Below, piece after piece: positions 43,226 to 52,400 of a DNA stretch of 64,000 nt. Made by a program: the position numbers and the translations under genes. Source of the DNA: Comamonas sp009360615 (lineage in GTDB: Bacteria; Pseudomonadota; Gammaproteobacteria; Burkholderiales; Burkholderiaceae_C); NCBI RefSeq assembly GCF_035784015.1, contig NZ_JALKOW010000001.1; one strand, given 5' to 3'. Position 1 is the first letter of the stretch, and each line of letters starts with the position of its first letter. Below the pieces are notes generated by a model, which worked only from the letters and a program-made list of their open reading frames with translations, ran no database searches and had not been told where the DNA came from.

Positions 43226-43657
43226 TCAGGCATCGGGTGCGGAAGGCTCGGGCGGCAGCAGTTGCCGGCCGATCAGCTGCCAGGCTTTGGCGGCATCGGC
43301 CTGGCCGGCAAACAGATGACAGCTGGCCGCGGTCATGGCGATGCGGCCGTTGTCGGGCTCCAGGTCGAAGGCCAGCTCGCATTGGGCTGCGGCGTTGGCC
43401 CACATCAGCAATGCGTTGCGGTTTTCTTCCTTCTGCAAGGCATGGGCCTCGGCCATCCAGGCCTGTGCCAGACGAAAGGCGGCTTCCGGCTCGTTCATGT
43501 CGGCCTTGTGCGCCCGATAGAACTCCTTGCCGGCGGCCTGCCAGAAGGCGCGGGCCTGCTCGAAGTCCTGCGTGGCAATCTTCTGGGCCTGCTGCACCAG
43601 CGCGTTGCCGGCCTGCAGGTGGGCCTGATAGGTGGATGCGTCTTGATCTTGGGACAT
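43226..43657 (-). CDS. Hypothetical protein with TPR-like helices
   Basis: The 143-residue protein is almost wholly helical and alanine-rich. Segments such as FEQARAFWQAAGKEFYRAHK and AFRLAQAWMAEAHALQKEEN look like tetratricopeptide-type helix pairs. It begins MSQDQDASTYQAHLQAGNAL and has no signal peptide. A cytoplasmic scaffolding role is possible but unproven. It is followed downstream only by the gap to the DUF445 gene. I do not know a named family. Confidence 0.6.
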   Translation of the reverse strand: MSQDQDASTYQAHLQAGNALVQQAQKIATQDFEQARAFWQAAGKEFYRAHKADMNEPEAAFRLAQAWMAEAHALQKEENRNALLMWANAAAQCELAFDLEPDNGRIAMTAASCHLFAGQADAAKAWQLIGRQLLPPEPSAPDA

Positions 43658-43757
43658 GGCTCATATTGTCTTCATTGCCGCCAATGGCGGAGCGCGCCCG
43701 CGCGCATCTCCCCTGGACGAGCCCGGGGCATTGCCGCCGCCCGCCAGCGGTGCGTCG

Positions 43758-44162
43758 CTAGTAGCGAAAGTCCAGCTGATGCGGAGTCTTGCCGATCTCT
43801 GCCGCCTGGGTCTGGCTTGCGCCCTCCCTGGTGGTGACCGTTATCCGGTAGCTGCCGGCGGGCAGCTGGATCAGGCAGATTGGCCCGTTGGCCGTGAAGC
43901 GGCTGATGCCCTCGCCGGAGCCGACCTCGACCGCCACATTGGCCAGATAGGCGCCGTCCCTTTGCGCAAACAGCAGCGACAGCGGGTAGTCCTTCATCGC
44001 GGCACGCATGGCCGTGGACTCGTCTTCGCCGATGCCGCCGCAGCGGTAGTGCAAAGCGCCGGCCTGCTGCATCTCGGGCATCCGGGTCTGGGCCAGAGCG
44101 CTCAGGGCCAGGCCGGCGCTGGCAGCCACGGCCAGGCAGGCGGGCTTGCTCAAGCAGTGCAT
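43758..44162 (-). CDS. Hypothetical secreted protein
   Basis: The 134-residue protein has a signal peptide (CLAVAASAGLALSALA, cleavage near residue 24) and a mature part with one cysteine pair (YRCGGIG and GPICLIQ). The C-terminal half, QLPAGSYRITVTTREGASQT, resembles a small beta-sandwich of the carboxypeptidase-regulatory type. GAGGGGAAACACC precedes the ATG. It probably acts in the periplasm; the function is unknown. Confidence 0.6.
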   Translation of the reverse strand: MHCLSKPACLAVAASAGLALSALAQTRMPEMQQAGALHYRCGGIGEDESTAMRAAMKDYPLSLLFAQRDGAYLANVAVEVGSGEGISRFTANGPICLIQLPAGSYRITVTTREGASQTQAAEIGKTPHQLDFRY

Positions 44163-44262
44163 GGTGTTTCCCCTCAGCGATACACGGGCGGTCCATCTTG
44201 CGGCCTGAACGCGCCGCTTCCTGTCATCCTCGCACGACGCGGCTTGTGGGCATCCCCGTCAT

Positions 44263-45660
44263 TTACGCCTGGTGGCCTCCGCTGGCAGGTGCCTGGGCGG
44301 ATGGATCCGTCGGCAGGCTCAGGCCGATGGTGGTGACAGGCTGCTCGGAGCGCGCAAACGCCTGTCCGCCGTGCATGCGTGCAATGGCGGCCACGATGGC
44401 CAGGCCCAGGCCATGGTTGCGATCGGCCTGACTGCGCGCCGCGTCCGAGCGGTAGAAGCGGTCAAACAGCCGGGGCAGGTGCTCGGGCGCTATGGCCAGG
44501 CCCAGGTTCTGCACCGCCAGCGTGACCTGTCCGGCCTGCGGTGTGCTGATCTGTATCTCGATGCAGCTGCCCGGCGTGGCGTAGCGCGTGGCATTGCCCA
44601 GCAGATTGGACAGAGCGCGGCGCAGCAATCGCGCATCGACCTGGGCCCGGGCATCGCCCTGCACCTTCACCTGCAGATCGGCCTCCTGCAGCGCCGCTTC
44701 GTGGTACTCGACCACTTCGGCGGCCAGGCTGGCCAGGCTGGCCACCTGAATGCGGTGCGCGCTTTCGCCGCGATCGGCATGGGAGAGAAAAAGCATGTCC
44801 GCCACGATGCCGGCCATGCGCTGCAGGTCTTCCAGGTTGGAAGCCAGGATGTCGCGCAGCTCGCGGGCTTCTCGGGGTTTGCGCAGGGCCAGCTCGCAGC
44901 TGCTGATGAGCGTGGTCAGCGGGGTGTTGAGTTCATGGGCCACATCGGCGTTGAAGGCCTCCATCTGGCGGTAGGCCACGGCCAGACGTTCGAGCAGCGC
45001 GTTGAACTGGGCGATCAGCGGACGCAGTTCCTGGGGCTGGTTGCTGTCGTCCAGCCGCGTCTGCCAGTCGCGGCTCAGGTCCTTGGCACCCAGCTGTCGC
45101 GTCTGCTCCACCAGGGAATGCAGGGGCGCCAGCCCGCGTCGCACCAGCCAGGCGCTGAACAGCGACACCAGCAGCGCACCGCTGACGGCCGCCAGGCCCA
45201 GAATCCAGGCCAGCTGGCGCAGCAGGGCATCGTCGGGGCGGCGGTCCAGCACCAGCAGCACCTGTACGAGCTGCCGCTCTGAGGGATCTGCCTGCGTCGG
45301 CAGTTCGACGCCGAAGTTGCGCCGCGCGCTGTGCACATCGTCAAGCGGCTGGTTCAGCTTCTCGAACAGCAGCGTGCCGTCGGCATGGCTGACGCGGATC
45401 GACATGTCCTCGTGGCCCGTGAGAAAGTCGGACAGCATGTGCTGCATGTTCGAAGCGGAGCGGTTGGCGCGTGCCTGCTGCAGCAGATGCGTGACCGTGA
45501 CCTGCTTTTGCTCCAGGCTTTCCTGCTGGCGCTGTGCCAGGGCCAGCCAGCTGCCCCAGTACACGGCCACGCAGACCAGGCCCAGGCCCAGCATGGTCTG
45601 CAGGGCCAGCGAGCGCGACAGCCGTCGGCTCAGGTTCGGGGTGCGGGAATCAGCGGTCAT
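44263..45660 (-). CDS. Heavy-metal sensor histidine kinase (CusS/CopS type)
   Basis: From ATG 45660 (MTADSRTPNLSRRLSRSLAL) the kinase has 465 residues. Two membrane spans (about 20-42 and 150-173) enclose a periplasmic sensor region of about 105 residues. A HAMP-like linker follows, then the phosphoacceptor His242 in DVAHELNTPLTTLISS, the N-box NLLGNATRYATPG and the G-box GLGLAIVAAIARMHGG. The frame stays open upstream to 45849, but those residues look unrelated. No strong ribosome binding site precedes 45660. The partner regulator lies upstream after an unusual 263-base gap. Confidence 0.87.
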   Translation of the reverse strand: MTADSRTPNLSRRLSRSLALQTMLGLGLVCVAVYWGSWLALAQRQQESLEQKQVTVTHLLQQARANRSASNMQHMLSDFLTGHEDMSIRVSHADGTLLFEKLNQPLDDVHSARRNFGVELPTQADPSERQLVQVLLVLDRRPDDALLRQLAWILGLAAVSGALLVSLFSAWLVRRGLAPLHSLVEQTRQLGAKDLSRDWQTRLDDSNQPQELRPLIAQFNALLERLAVAYRQMEAFNADVAHELNTPLTTLISSCELALRKPREARELRDILASNLEDLQRMAGIVADMLFLSHADRGESAHRIQVASLASLAAEVVEYHEAALQEADLQVKVQGDARAQVDARLLRRALSNLLGNATRYATPGSCIEIQISTPQAGQVTLAVQNLGLAIAPEHLPRLFDRFYRSDAARSQADRNHGLGLAIVAAIARMHGGQAFARSEQPVTTIGLSLPTDPSAQAPASGGHQA

Positions 45661-45923
45661 GGAGGCAGCGATGCGGCGCGATGGATGGTTTGCTGCGGAG
45701 GAAGCCGAGAGTGCTGGCAGTGCCATTCTGAATGTCCACGGCTGCCCGAAGGAGGCATGGCGGGACCGCCGTTTTCCTGGCAAGCTGCAGCAGGCGTTTG
45801 GAGAACGGGGCGGTGCAACGAAGTGCGTTGCGGCGGATTTCGAGGCCATCGCCAGGGCGGATGGCCTTGCAGATGCCGATGCGCAGGAGCGTATCGCCCA
45901 GTGCGAGAGGCAGGCTCCGGGGC
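45661..45923. other. Unusual gap between response regulator and sensor kinase
   Basis: In most systems of this type the kinase start overlaps the regulator stop. Here 263 bases intervene. The kinase frame is open through part of the gap, giving MASKSAATHFVAPPRSPNAC onward, without resemblance to a kinase N-terminus. I see no terminator. It may be an insertion or the remnant of another gene. Confidence 0.4.
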
Positions 45924-46613
45924 TCAGACATCGGGGCGTAGCTCCAGCACATAGCCCATGCCGCGCACCGTGTGCAGCAGAGGCAGCTGGAAGGGCGCGT
46001 CCAGCTTGAGGCGCAGGCGGCGCACGGCGACCTCGACGACGTTGGTTTCGCTGTCGAAGTTCATGTCCCAGACCTGGGATGCCAGTTCGGTACGAGAGAG
46101 CACTTCGCCCTGGCGCCGCAGCAGCAGACTCAGCAGATTGAATTCCTTGGCCGTCAGGTCCAGCCGCTGGCCCGCGCGCGTGGCGCGGTGGCGCAGCAGA
46201 TCCAGCTCCAGGTCGGCCATGCGCAGCACCGTGGCTTCAAGCGTGACCTGGGCCTGCAGTCCGCGGCGCAGCAGCGCATGAATGCGAGCCACCAGTTCCG
46301 AGAAGGCAAAAGGCTTGACCAGATAGTCGTCGGCACCTGCCTGCAGGCCTTTGACGCGGTCCTCCACCTGGGCGCGGGCCGTGAGCATGAGCACCGGTGT
46401 CTGGCTCGACTGGCGCAGGGCGGCCAGCACGGCCAGGCCGTCGATGCCGGGCAGCATGCCGTCCAGGATGATGAGGTCGTAGGGCTGCTCGGTGGCCAGA
46501 TGCAGGCCGTCGATGCCGTTGTGCGCGGCATCGACCACGAAGCCTTCCTCGCCCAGGCCTTTTTTCAGGTACTCGGCGAGCTTGGTTTCGTCCTCGATGA
46601 CTAGAAGCTTCAT
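45924..46613 (-). CDS. Heavy-metal response regulator, OmpR family (CusR/CopR/CzcR type)
   Basis: The 229-residue protein has a receiver domain with acidic pocket Glu7-Asp8 and phosphoacceptor Asp51 (LIILDGMLPGIDG), Thr in MLTARAQ and Lys in DYLVKPF. A winged-helix DNA-binding domain follows (EFNLLSLLLRRQGEVLSRTE, ending VRGMGYVLELRPDV). It is divergent from the czcCBA operon, with a CusR-type palindrome 37 bases upstream of its start, so it probably activates the efflux genes and itself. Confidence 0.92.
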   Translation of the reverse strand: MKLLVIEDETKLAEYLKKGLGEEGFVVDAAHNGIDGLHLATEQPYDLIILDGMLPGIDGLAVLAALRQSSQTPVLMLTARAQVEDRVKGLQAGADDYLVKPFAFSELVARIHALLRRGLQAQVTLEATVLRMADLELDLLRHRATRAGQRLDLTAKEFNLLSLLLRRQGEVLSRTELASQVWDMNFDSETNVVEVAVRRLRLKLDAPFQLPLLHTVRGMGYVLELRPDV

Positions 46614-46646
46614 GGGACGGATTGTCGAGCAAGTCGGCCTCTGGCG

Positions 46647-46668
46647 AAGATGACAAATTTGTCATTTT
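46647..46668. promoter_or_regulatory. CusR/CopR-type metal box
   Basis: The perfect 16-base palindrome ATGACAAATTTGTCAT (46650-46665) is followed by TTT and preceded by AAG, matching the CusR/PcoR/CopR box pattern AAAATGACAA-N2-TTGTCATTTT that I know from copper-responsive systems. A TAGATT (46699-46704) could be the -10 of czcC. The box lies about 8 bases upstream of the expected -35, typical for an activator. Confidence 0.85.
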
Positions 46669-46765
46669 GAGGTCAGAACCCTGTGGGTGTCGGCACGCTA
46701 GATTTGCCCGGTCTGTACAGAGAGGGCCGCCCACTCAGGGGCCGGCATGCAGGCGGAGCATCACC

Positions 46766-48028
46766 ATGACATTCATTACCAAGGCGGCCGCTGCGTTGCT
46801 GGGCAGCGGCCTGGGCCTTTTCGTGCCCGGTGCCTGGGCCCAGCAGCCTGCAGCGGCAAGCGCCGCTGCGGCCGCGCCCATCAGCCTGCAGGGCGCGCTG
46901 GCACTGGCCATGGCGCACAACCCAGGTCTGCGGGCGGCGGCGCAGGCCCTGGCGGCCAGTGAAGGGGCGCTGATCCAGAGCCGCGCCCGCCCCAATCCCG
47001 AGCTGGCCTATTCGCAGGAGGACACGCGTCGCGAAACCCGGTCCATGACGCTGCAGTGGAACCAGTCCATCGAGATCGGCGGCAAGCGCGAGGCGCGCAT
47101 GAAGGCGGCCGAGCATGGCCGCGAGCTGGCCCGGGCCGAGTGGGAGGCCGCCCAGGCCGGCCTGCGTGCCGATGTGCGCACGGCGTTTGCCAATGTGCTG
47201 GCCGGCCAGCAACGCGTGCAATTGCACCAGAAGACGCTGGAGATCGCCAGCAGTGCCCGCGATGCGGCGGCCAAGCGTGTACAGGCGGGCAAGGTGGCGC
47301 CGCTCGAGGAAACCAAGGCCCGCGTGGCCGAGAGCAGTGCCGAACTGGCGCTGGCCCAGGCGCGCTCCGGTCTGCGTGTGGCGCGTCAGCAACTGGCAGC
47401 GCTGTGGGGAGCGCAGCCTTCAGCGTTCGGTGCAGCGGTGGGGGATCTGGCGCAGCTTCCGGTGCTGCCCGCTGAAGCCCTGATGCTGGAGAGACTGGAG
47501 CAGTCGCCTCAGATGCTGCGCGGGCAGCAGGCCGTGTTCCAGGCCAGGTCTATCGCCGAACTGGAGCGCGCCAAGCGCCTGCCCGACCCCAGCGTGAGCC
47601 TGGGCATGAAGCGTGCCCAGGAAGTGGGCCGCAATCAGCTGGTGGTGGGGCTCTCGGTGCCGCTGCCGATTCTGGACAGCAACCGCGGCAATCAGCTGCA
47701 GGCGCTGCGCCTGGCCGACAAGGCCGAGGACGAGCTGCTGGCCACACGCCAGCAGATGCAGGCCTTGCTGCAGCAGCAGCGCGAGCAGCTGCAGACCAGT
47801 CGGGCCCAGGCCGAGCAGCTCGCGCAGCAGGTGCTGCCGGCGGCCGAATCGGCCTATGAAGTCGCAGCCAAGGGCTTTGCCCTGGGCAAGTTCAGTTATC
47901 TGGACGTGCTGGATGCCCAGCGTACGCTGGCCGAGGCACGCAGCCTCTATCTGGAGCAGCTGGTGGCCACCCATCAGGCGGCCGCCGACATCACCCGCCA
48001 GCTGGGCGATGTGCCCGGCCTTGAGTAA
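46766..48028 (+). CDS. czcC: Outer-membrane efflux protein, CzcC/CusC type
   Basis: From ATG 46766 (MTFITKAAAALLGSGLGLFV) the protein has 420 residues with a signal peptide ending near AWA (residue 25). Two long coiled-coil repeats typical of TolC-like proteins follow, with RARPNPELAYSQEDTRRETR and RAKRLPDPSVSLGMKRAQEV. It forms the outer-membrane channel of the tripartite metal pump. The lack of a cysteine after the signal suggests it is not lipidated, unlike CusC. The gene continues into czcB after 11 bases. Confidence 0.92.
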   Translation: MTFITKAAAALLGSGLGLFVPGAWAQQPAAASAAAAAPISLQGALALAMAHNPGLRAAAQALAASEGALIQSRARPNPELAYSQEDTRRETRSMTLQWNQSIEIGGKREARMKAAEHGRELARAEWEAAQAGLRADVRTAFANVLAGQQRVQLHQKTLEIASSARDAAAKRVQAGKVAPLEETKARVAESSAELALAQARSGLRVARQQLAALWGAQPSAFGAAVGDLAQLPVLPAEALMLERLEQSPQMLRGQQAVFQARSIAELERAKRLPDPSVSLGMKRAQEVGRNQLVVGLSVPLPILDSNRGNQLQALRLADKAEDELLATRQQMQALLQQQREQLQTSRAQAEQLAQQVLPAAESAYEVAAKGFALGKFSYLDVLDAQRTLAEARSLYLEQLVATHQAAADITRQLGDVPGLE

Positions 48029-48039
48029 GAGCACGCATC

Positions 48040-49341
48040 ATGAATTCCACCTCCCCAAAGCCCCGCCGCACGGCGATTGCGATTGCCATCATTCTGGCGC
48101 TGGGCGCGGCAGCTGCCGTGGCCATTGTCTACGGCACCCGGCCGGCAGCCCTAGCCGTGGAAGGCCAAGGCCATGAACACGGCGCTGCAGAACAAGGCCA
48201 TTCCCATGAAGAAAAGGAGCATGACCATGGCAGCGAAGCCGGGCATGCCGGGCAGAGCCCGGACAAGGGCAAAGCCGCTGCCGAGGCCGGCCATGCCGAT
48301 GAGGAGGAAGGCCTGCTCAAGCTCGATGCCGAACGCGCCAGTGCGGCGGGCGTGACACTGGCCGAGGCCGGCCCGGCATCGATCGCCGGCACGCTGCAGC
48401 TGCCCGGCGAAATCCGTTTCAACGAGGACCGGACGGCCCATGTGGTGCCTCGGGTGGCTGGCGTGGCGGAGAGCGTGGCGGCCAATCTGGGGCAGGTGGT
48501 GAAGAAGGGACAGTTGCTGGCCACGCTGACCAGCCCGGCAGTCTCCGAGCAGCGCAGCGAGCTGATGGCGGCGCAAAAGCGCCTGTCGCTGGCGCGCACC
48601 ACCTATGAGCGCGAAAAGCAGCTGTGGCAGGAGAAGATCTCGGCCGAGCAGGACTATCTGCAGGCCCGGCAGGCATTGCGCGAGGCCGAGATCGCGGCTG
48701 CCAATGCGCAGCAGAAGCTGGCCGCGATCGGTGCTGGCTCAGGCTCTGCCGGCGCTCTGAACCGCTTCGAGCTGCGCGCGCCCTTCGATGGCGTGGTGGT
48801 GGAAAAGCACCTCGCCGTGGGTGAAGCCGTGCAGGACAGCACGGCCGTGTTCACCGTCTCCGACCTGCGCTCGGTCTGGGCCGAAATGAAGGTGGCGGCC
48901 GGCGATCTGCCCTTTGTGCGCGTGGGCGAAAAGGCCGTGGTGCAGGCGACAGCCTTCGAATCCCGGGCCACGGGAGTCGTGGCCTATGTCGGCGCGCTGA
49001 TCGGGCAGGAAACCCGTACGGCGCCCGCGCGCATCACGCTGGACAACCCGGACGGCATCTGGCGCCCGGGCCTGTTTGTGAATGTGCAGCTGACGGCGGC
49101 AGGCCAGAAGGCGGCGGTGGCGGTGGCCAATGCGGCCATCCGGAAGATCGACGGCGACAAGCCCGTGGTGTTCGTGCCGGTGGACGGCGGCTTCAAGGCG
49201 CAGGCCGTGAAGCTGGGCCAGACCGACGGCCGGAACACCGAGGTGCTCCAGGGACTGAGCCCCGGCCAGCGCTATGTGAAGGATGGCAGCTTCGTGCTGA
49301 AGTCCGAGCTGGGCAAGGCATCGGCCGAGCATGTGCATTGA
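48040..49341 (+). CDS. czcB: Membrane-fusion protein, CzcB type, His-rich N-terminus
   Basis: The 433-residue adaptor has an N-terminal anchor (AIAIILALGAAAAVAIVYGT), then a His/Glu-rich stretch from residue 41 to 91 holding eight histidines (45, 47, 54, 56, 61, 63, 69, 85). The barrel-sandwich (AGVAESVAANLGQVVKKGQL), hairpin (about 160-240) and beta-barrel (LRAPFDGVVVEKHLAVGEAV-like) regions follow. It links CzcA to CzcC. The histidines probably bind zinc, cobalt, cadmium or copper in the periplasm. Confidence 0.92.
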   Translation: MNSTSPKPRRTAIAIAIILALGAAAAVAIVYGTRPAALAVEGQGHEHGAAEQGHSHEEKEHDHGSEAGHAGQSPDKGKAAAEAGHADEEEGLLKLDAERASAAGVTLAEAGPASIAGTLQLPGEIRFNEDRTAHVVPRVAGVAESVAANLGQVVKKGQLLATLTSPAVSEQRSELMAAQKRLSLARTTYEREKQLWQEKISAEQDYLQARQALREAEIAAANAQQKLAAIGAGSGSAGALNRFELRAPFDGVVVEKHLAVGEAVQDSTAVFTVSDLRSVWAEMKVAAGDLPFVRVGEKAVVQATAFESRATGVVAYVGALIGQETRTAPARITLDNPDGIWRPGLFVNVQLTAAGQKAAVAVANAAIRKIDGDKPVVFVPVDGGFKAQAVKLGQTDGRNTEVLQGLSPGQRYVKDGSFVLKSELGKASAEHVH

Positions 49342-49347
49342 ATGGAA

Positions 49348-49424
49348 GCCTCTGCGGCGCGCCCTCCACCAGGGGACGATCCCCTGGCCCCGCCGCAAGG
49401 CGGCCCTTGCTCGGTGTCCCTCTG
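49348..49424 (+). repeat. Stop-proximal GC-rich repeat between czcB and czcA
   Basis: The element includes CACCAGGGGACGATCCCCTG, a palindrome, and ends CGCAAGGCGGCCCTTGCTCG followed by GTGTCCCTC. The end is identical to that of the copy after hmp. It lies in the 130-base czcB-czcA gap inside an operon and is in the sense of czcB, so it does not appear to block transcription completely. Confidence 0.72.
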
Positions 49425-49471
49425 TCAGCTCGCAAATGAGCGCGGACCCTGAATCCTGTTTTGGAGTTTGA

Positions 49472-52400
49472 ATGTTTGAGCGCATCATCCGCTTTGCCAT
49501 TGCCCAGCGCTGGCTGGTCATGCTGGCCACGCTGGCCCTGGTGGGCCTGGGTATCTACAACTACCAGCGCCTGCCCATCGATGCCGTGCCCGACATCACC
49601 AATGTGCAGGTGCAGATCAATACGTCGGCACCCGGATATTCACCGCTGGAAACCGAGCAGCGCGTCACCTTTCCCATCGAGACCGTGATGGCCGGCCTGC
49701 CGGGGCTGGACCAGACGCGTTCGCTCTCGCGCTACGGCCTGTCCCAGGTGACTGTGGTGTTCAAGGACGGCACGGATATCTACTTCGCGCGGCAGTTGGT
49801 CAACGAGCGCATGCAGCAGGCACGCGATGCGCTGCCTGCGGGCGTAGCGCCTGCACTGGGGCCTATTTCCACGGGTCTGGGCGAGATCTATCTGTGGACC
49901 GTGGAGGCGGAGGACGGTGCCACCAAGCCCGACGGAGCGCCCTATACGCCCATGGATCTGCGCGAGATCCAGGACTGGGTCATCAAGCCCCAGCTGCGCA
50001 ATGTGGCGGGCGTGACCGAGATCAACTCCATTGGCGGCTTCGCCAAGGAATACCTGGTGGCACCGCAGCCGCAGAAACTCGCGGCCTATGGCTTCACGCT
50101 GGCCGATATCGTGGCCGCGCTGGAGCGCAACAACGCCAATGTGGGCGCCGGCTATATCGAGCGTCAGGGCGAGCAGTATCTGATCCGCGCCCCGGGGCAG
50201 GTGGGCGGCATTGCCGATATTCGAGAAGTCATCGTGGGTTCGGCGCAAGGCCAGCCCATCCGCGTGCGCGATCTGGCCGACGTGGGCCTGGGCCGCGAGC
50301 TGCGCACCGGTGCGGCCACGGACAACGGCCGTGAAGTGGTGCTGGGGACGGTGTTCATGCTGATTGGCGAGAACAGCCGTGCCGTGGCCCAGGCCGTGCA
50401 CGAGCGCATGCAGGTGATCAATAAAAGCCTGCCGCCCGGCGTGAAGGCCGTGACGGTCTACGACCGCACGAATCTGGTGGACAAGGCCATTGCCACGGTC
50501 AAGAAGAACCTGATCGAAGGCGCGGCCCTGGTCGTGGCGATCCTGTTCCTGTTCCTGGGCAATCTGCGCGCCGCACTGATCACGGCGCTGATCATTCCGC
50601 TGTCCATGCTGTTCACCTTCACGGGCATGGTGCAGATGCGCGTCAGCGCCAATCTGATGAGCCTGGGAGCTCTGGACTTCGGCATCATCATTGACGGTGC
50701 GGTGGTGATCGTGGAGAACTGCGTGCGCCGTCTGGCCCATGCGCAGGCCGCAGCAGGCCGATCGTTGACCCGCAGCGAACGTTTCGAGGAAGTGTTTGCG
50801 GCAGCCAGGGAGGCCCGACGTCCCTTGCTGTTCGGACAGCTCATCATTATGGTGGTCTATCTGCCCATTTTTGCGCTCACCGGCGTGGAAGGAAAGATGT
50901 TCCATCCCATGGCGCTGACGGTGGTGATTGCGCTGCTGGGTGCCATGCTGCTGTCCATCACCTTCATCCCCGCCGCAATTGCGTTGTTCATGGGCGACAA
51001 GGTGGCCGAGAAGGAAAACCGTCTCATGGCCTGGGCGCGCCGTGTCTATGCTCCGGTGCTGGACAAGGTCATGCATGCGCCAGCCGTGGTGCTGACGGCG
51101 GCAGGGGTCATCGTCGCACTGAGCCTGCTGCTGGCCACCCGCATGGGCAGCGAGTTTGCGCCCAATCTCAACGAGGGCGACTTTGCGATCCAGGCGCTGC
51201 GCATACCGGGCACCAGCCTCACGCAGTCGGTGCAGATGCAGATGCAACTGGAGAGCGAGCTCAAGAAGCGGTTTCCCGAGATCGAGCGCGTGTTCGCGCG
51301 CACCGGCACGGCCGAGATCGCCTCCGATCCCATGCCTCCCAATATCTCGGACGGCTACATCATGCTCAAGCCGCGCGATCAATGGCCCGATCCGGCGCGC
51401 TCGCGCGACGACCTGCTGGGCGCCGTGCAGGAGGCCGTGGAGAGAATTCCGGGCAGCAACTACGAGTTCTCGCAGCCGATCCAGCTGCGCTTCAACGAGC
51501 TGATCTCGGGCGTGCGCAGCGATGTGGCCGTCAAGATCTTCGGCGATGACATGGCCCAGCTGGAGAAGTCTGCGCAGGCCGTGGCCGCCATGCTGCAGAA
51601 GATCCCCGGTGCCTCCGAGGTCAAGGTAGAGCAGACCACGGGCCTGCCCATGCTCACGGTCCAGATCGATCGCGAGAAAGCTTCGCGCTACGGCCTCAAT
51701 ATGGGCGATGTGCAGGATGCCATCAGCACGGCTTTTGGTGGACGCGAGGCCGGCACGGTATTCGAGGGCGACCGGCGTTTCGCCATCCAGGTGCGCCTGC
51801 CCGAGGCCATGCGCAGCGATGTGGACGGCATAGGCCGCCTGCCGATCGCGCTGCCGCGCGGCGGAGACGGACGTCTGGGCTTTGTGCCTCTGTCCTCCGT
51901 GGCGACCGTGGAGCTGGCGCCGGGGCCCAACCAGGTCAGCCGAGAGGACGGCAAGCGCCGCATTGTGGTCAGCGCCAATGTGCGCGGGCGCGATATCGGC
52001 TCCTTCGTGGCCCAGGCCCAGCAGGAGCTTGAAGGCATTGCACTGCCGGCCGGCTACTGGAGCCGCTGGGGCGGTACCTTCGAGAACCTGGAGTCCGCCC
52101 GCAAGCGCCTGATGATCGTGGTGCCCGTGGCACTGGCGCTGGTGTTCACCCTGCTGTTTGCCATGTTCGGCAATGTGCGCGACGGCCTCATCGTCTTCAC
52201 CGGCATTCCGTTTGCGTTGACGGGCGGGATTGCAGCGCTGTGGCTGCGCGGCATTCCGCTGTCCATCTCGGCGGCCATCGGCTTTATCGCGCTGTGCGGC
52301 GTGGCCGTGCTCAACGGCCTGGTCATGATCTCCTATATCCGCAGCCTTCGCGAGCAGGGCATGGATCTGGAACAGGCCGTGACCGAAGGGGCACTCACGC

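Noticed and set aside
43014..43319. A possible 101-residue plus-strand gene after the DUF445 gene
   Set aside because: It overlaps the start of the TPR-like gene's 3' end, lacks a ribosome binding site and has no recognisable feature.
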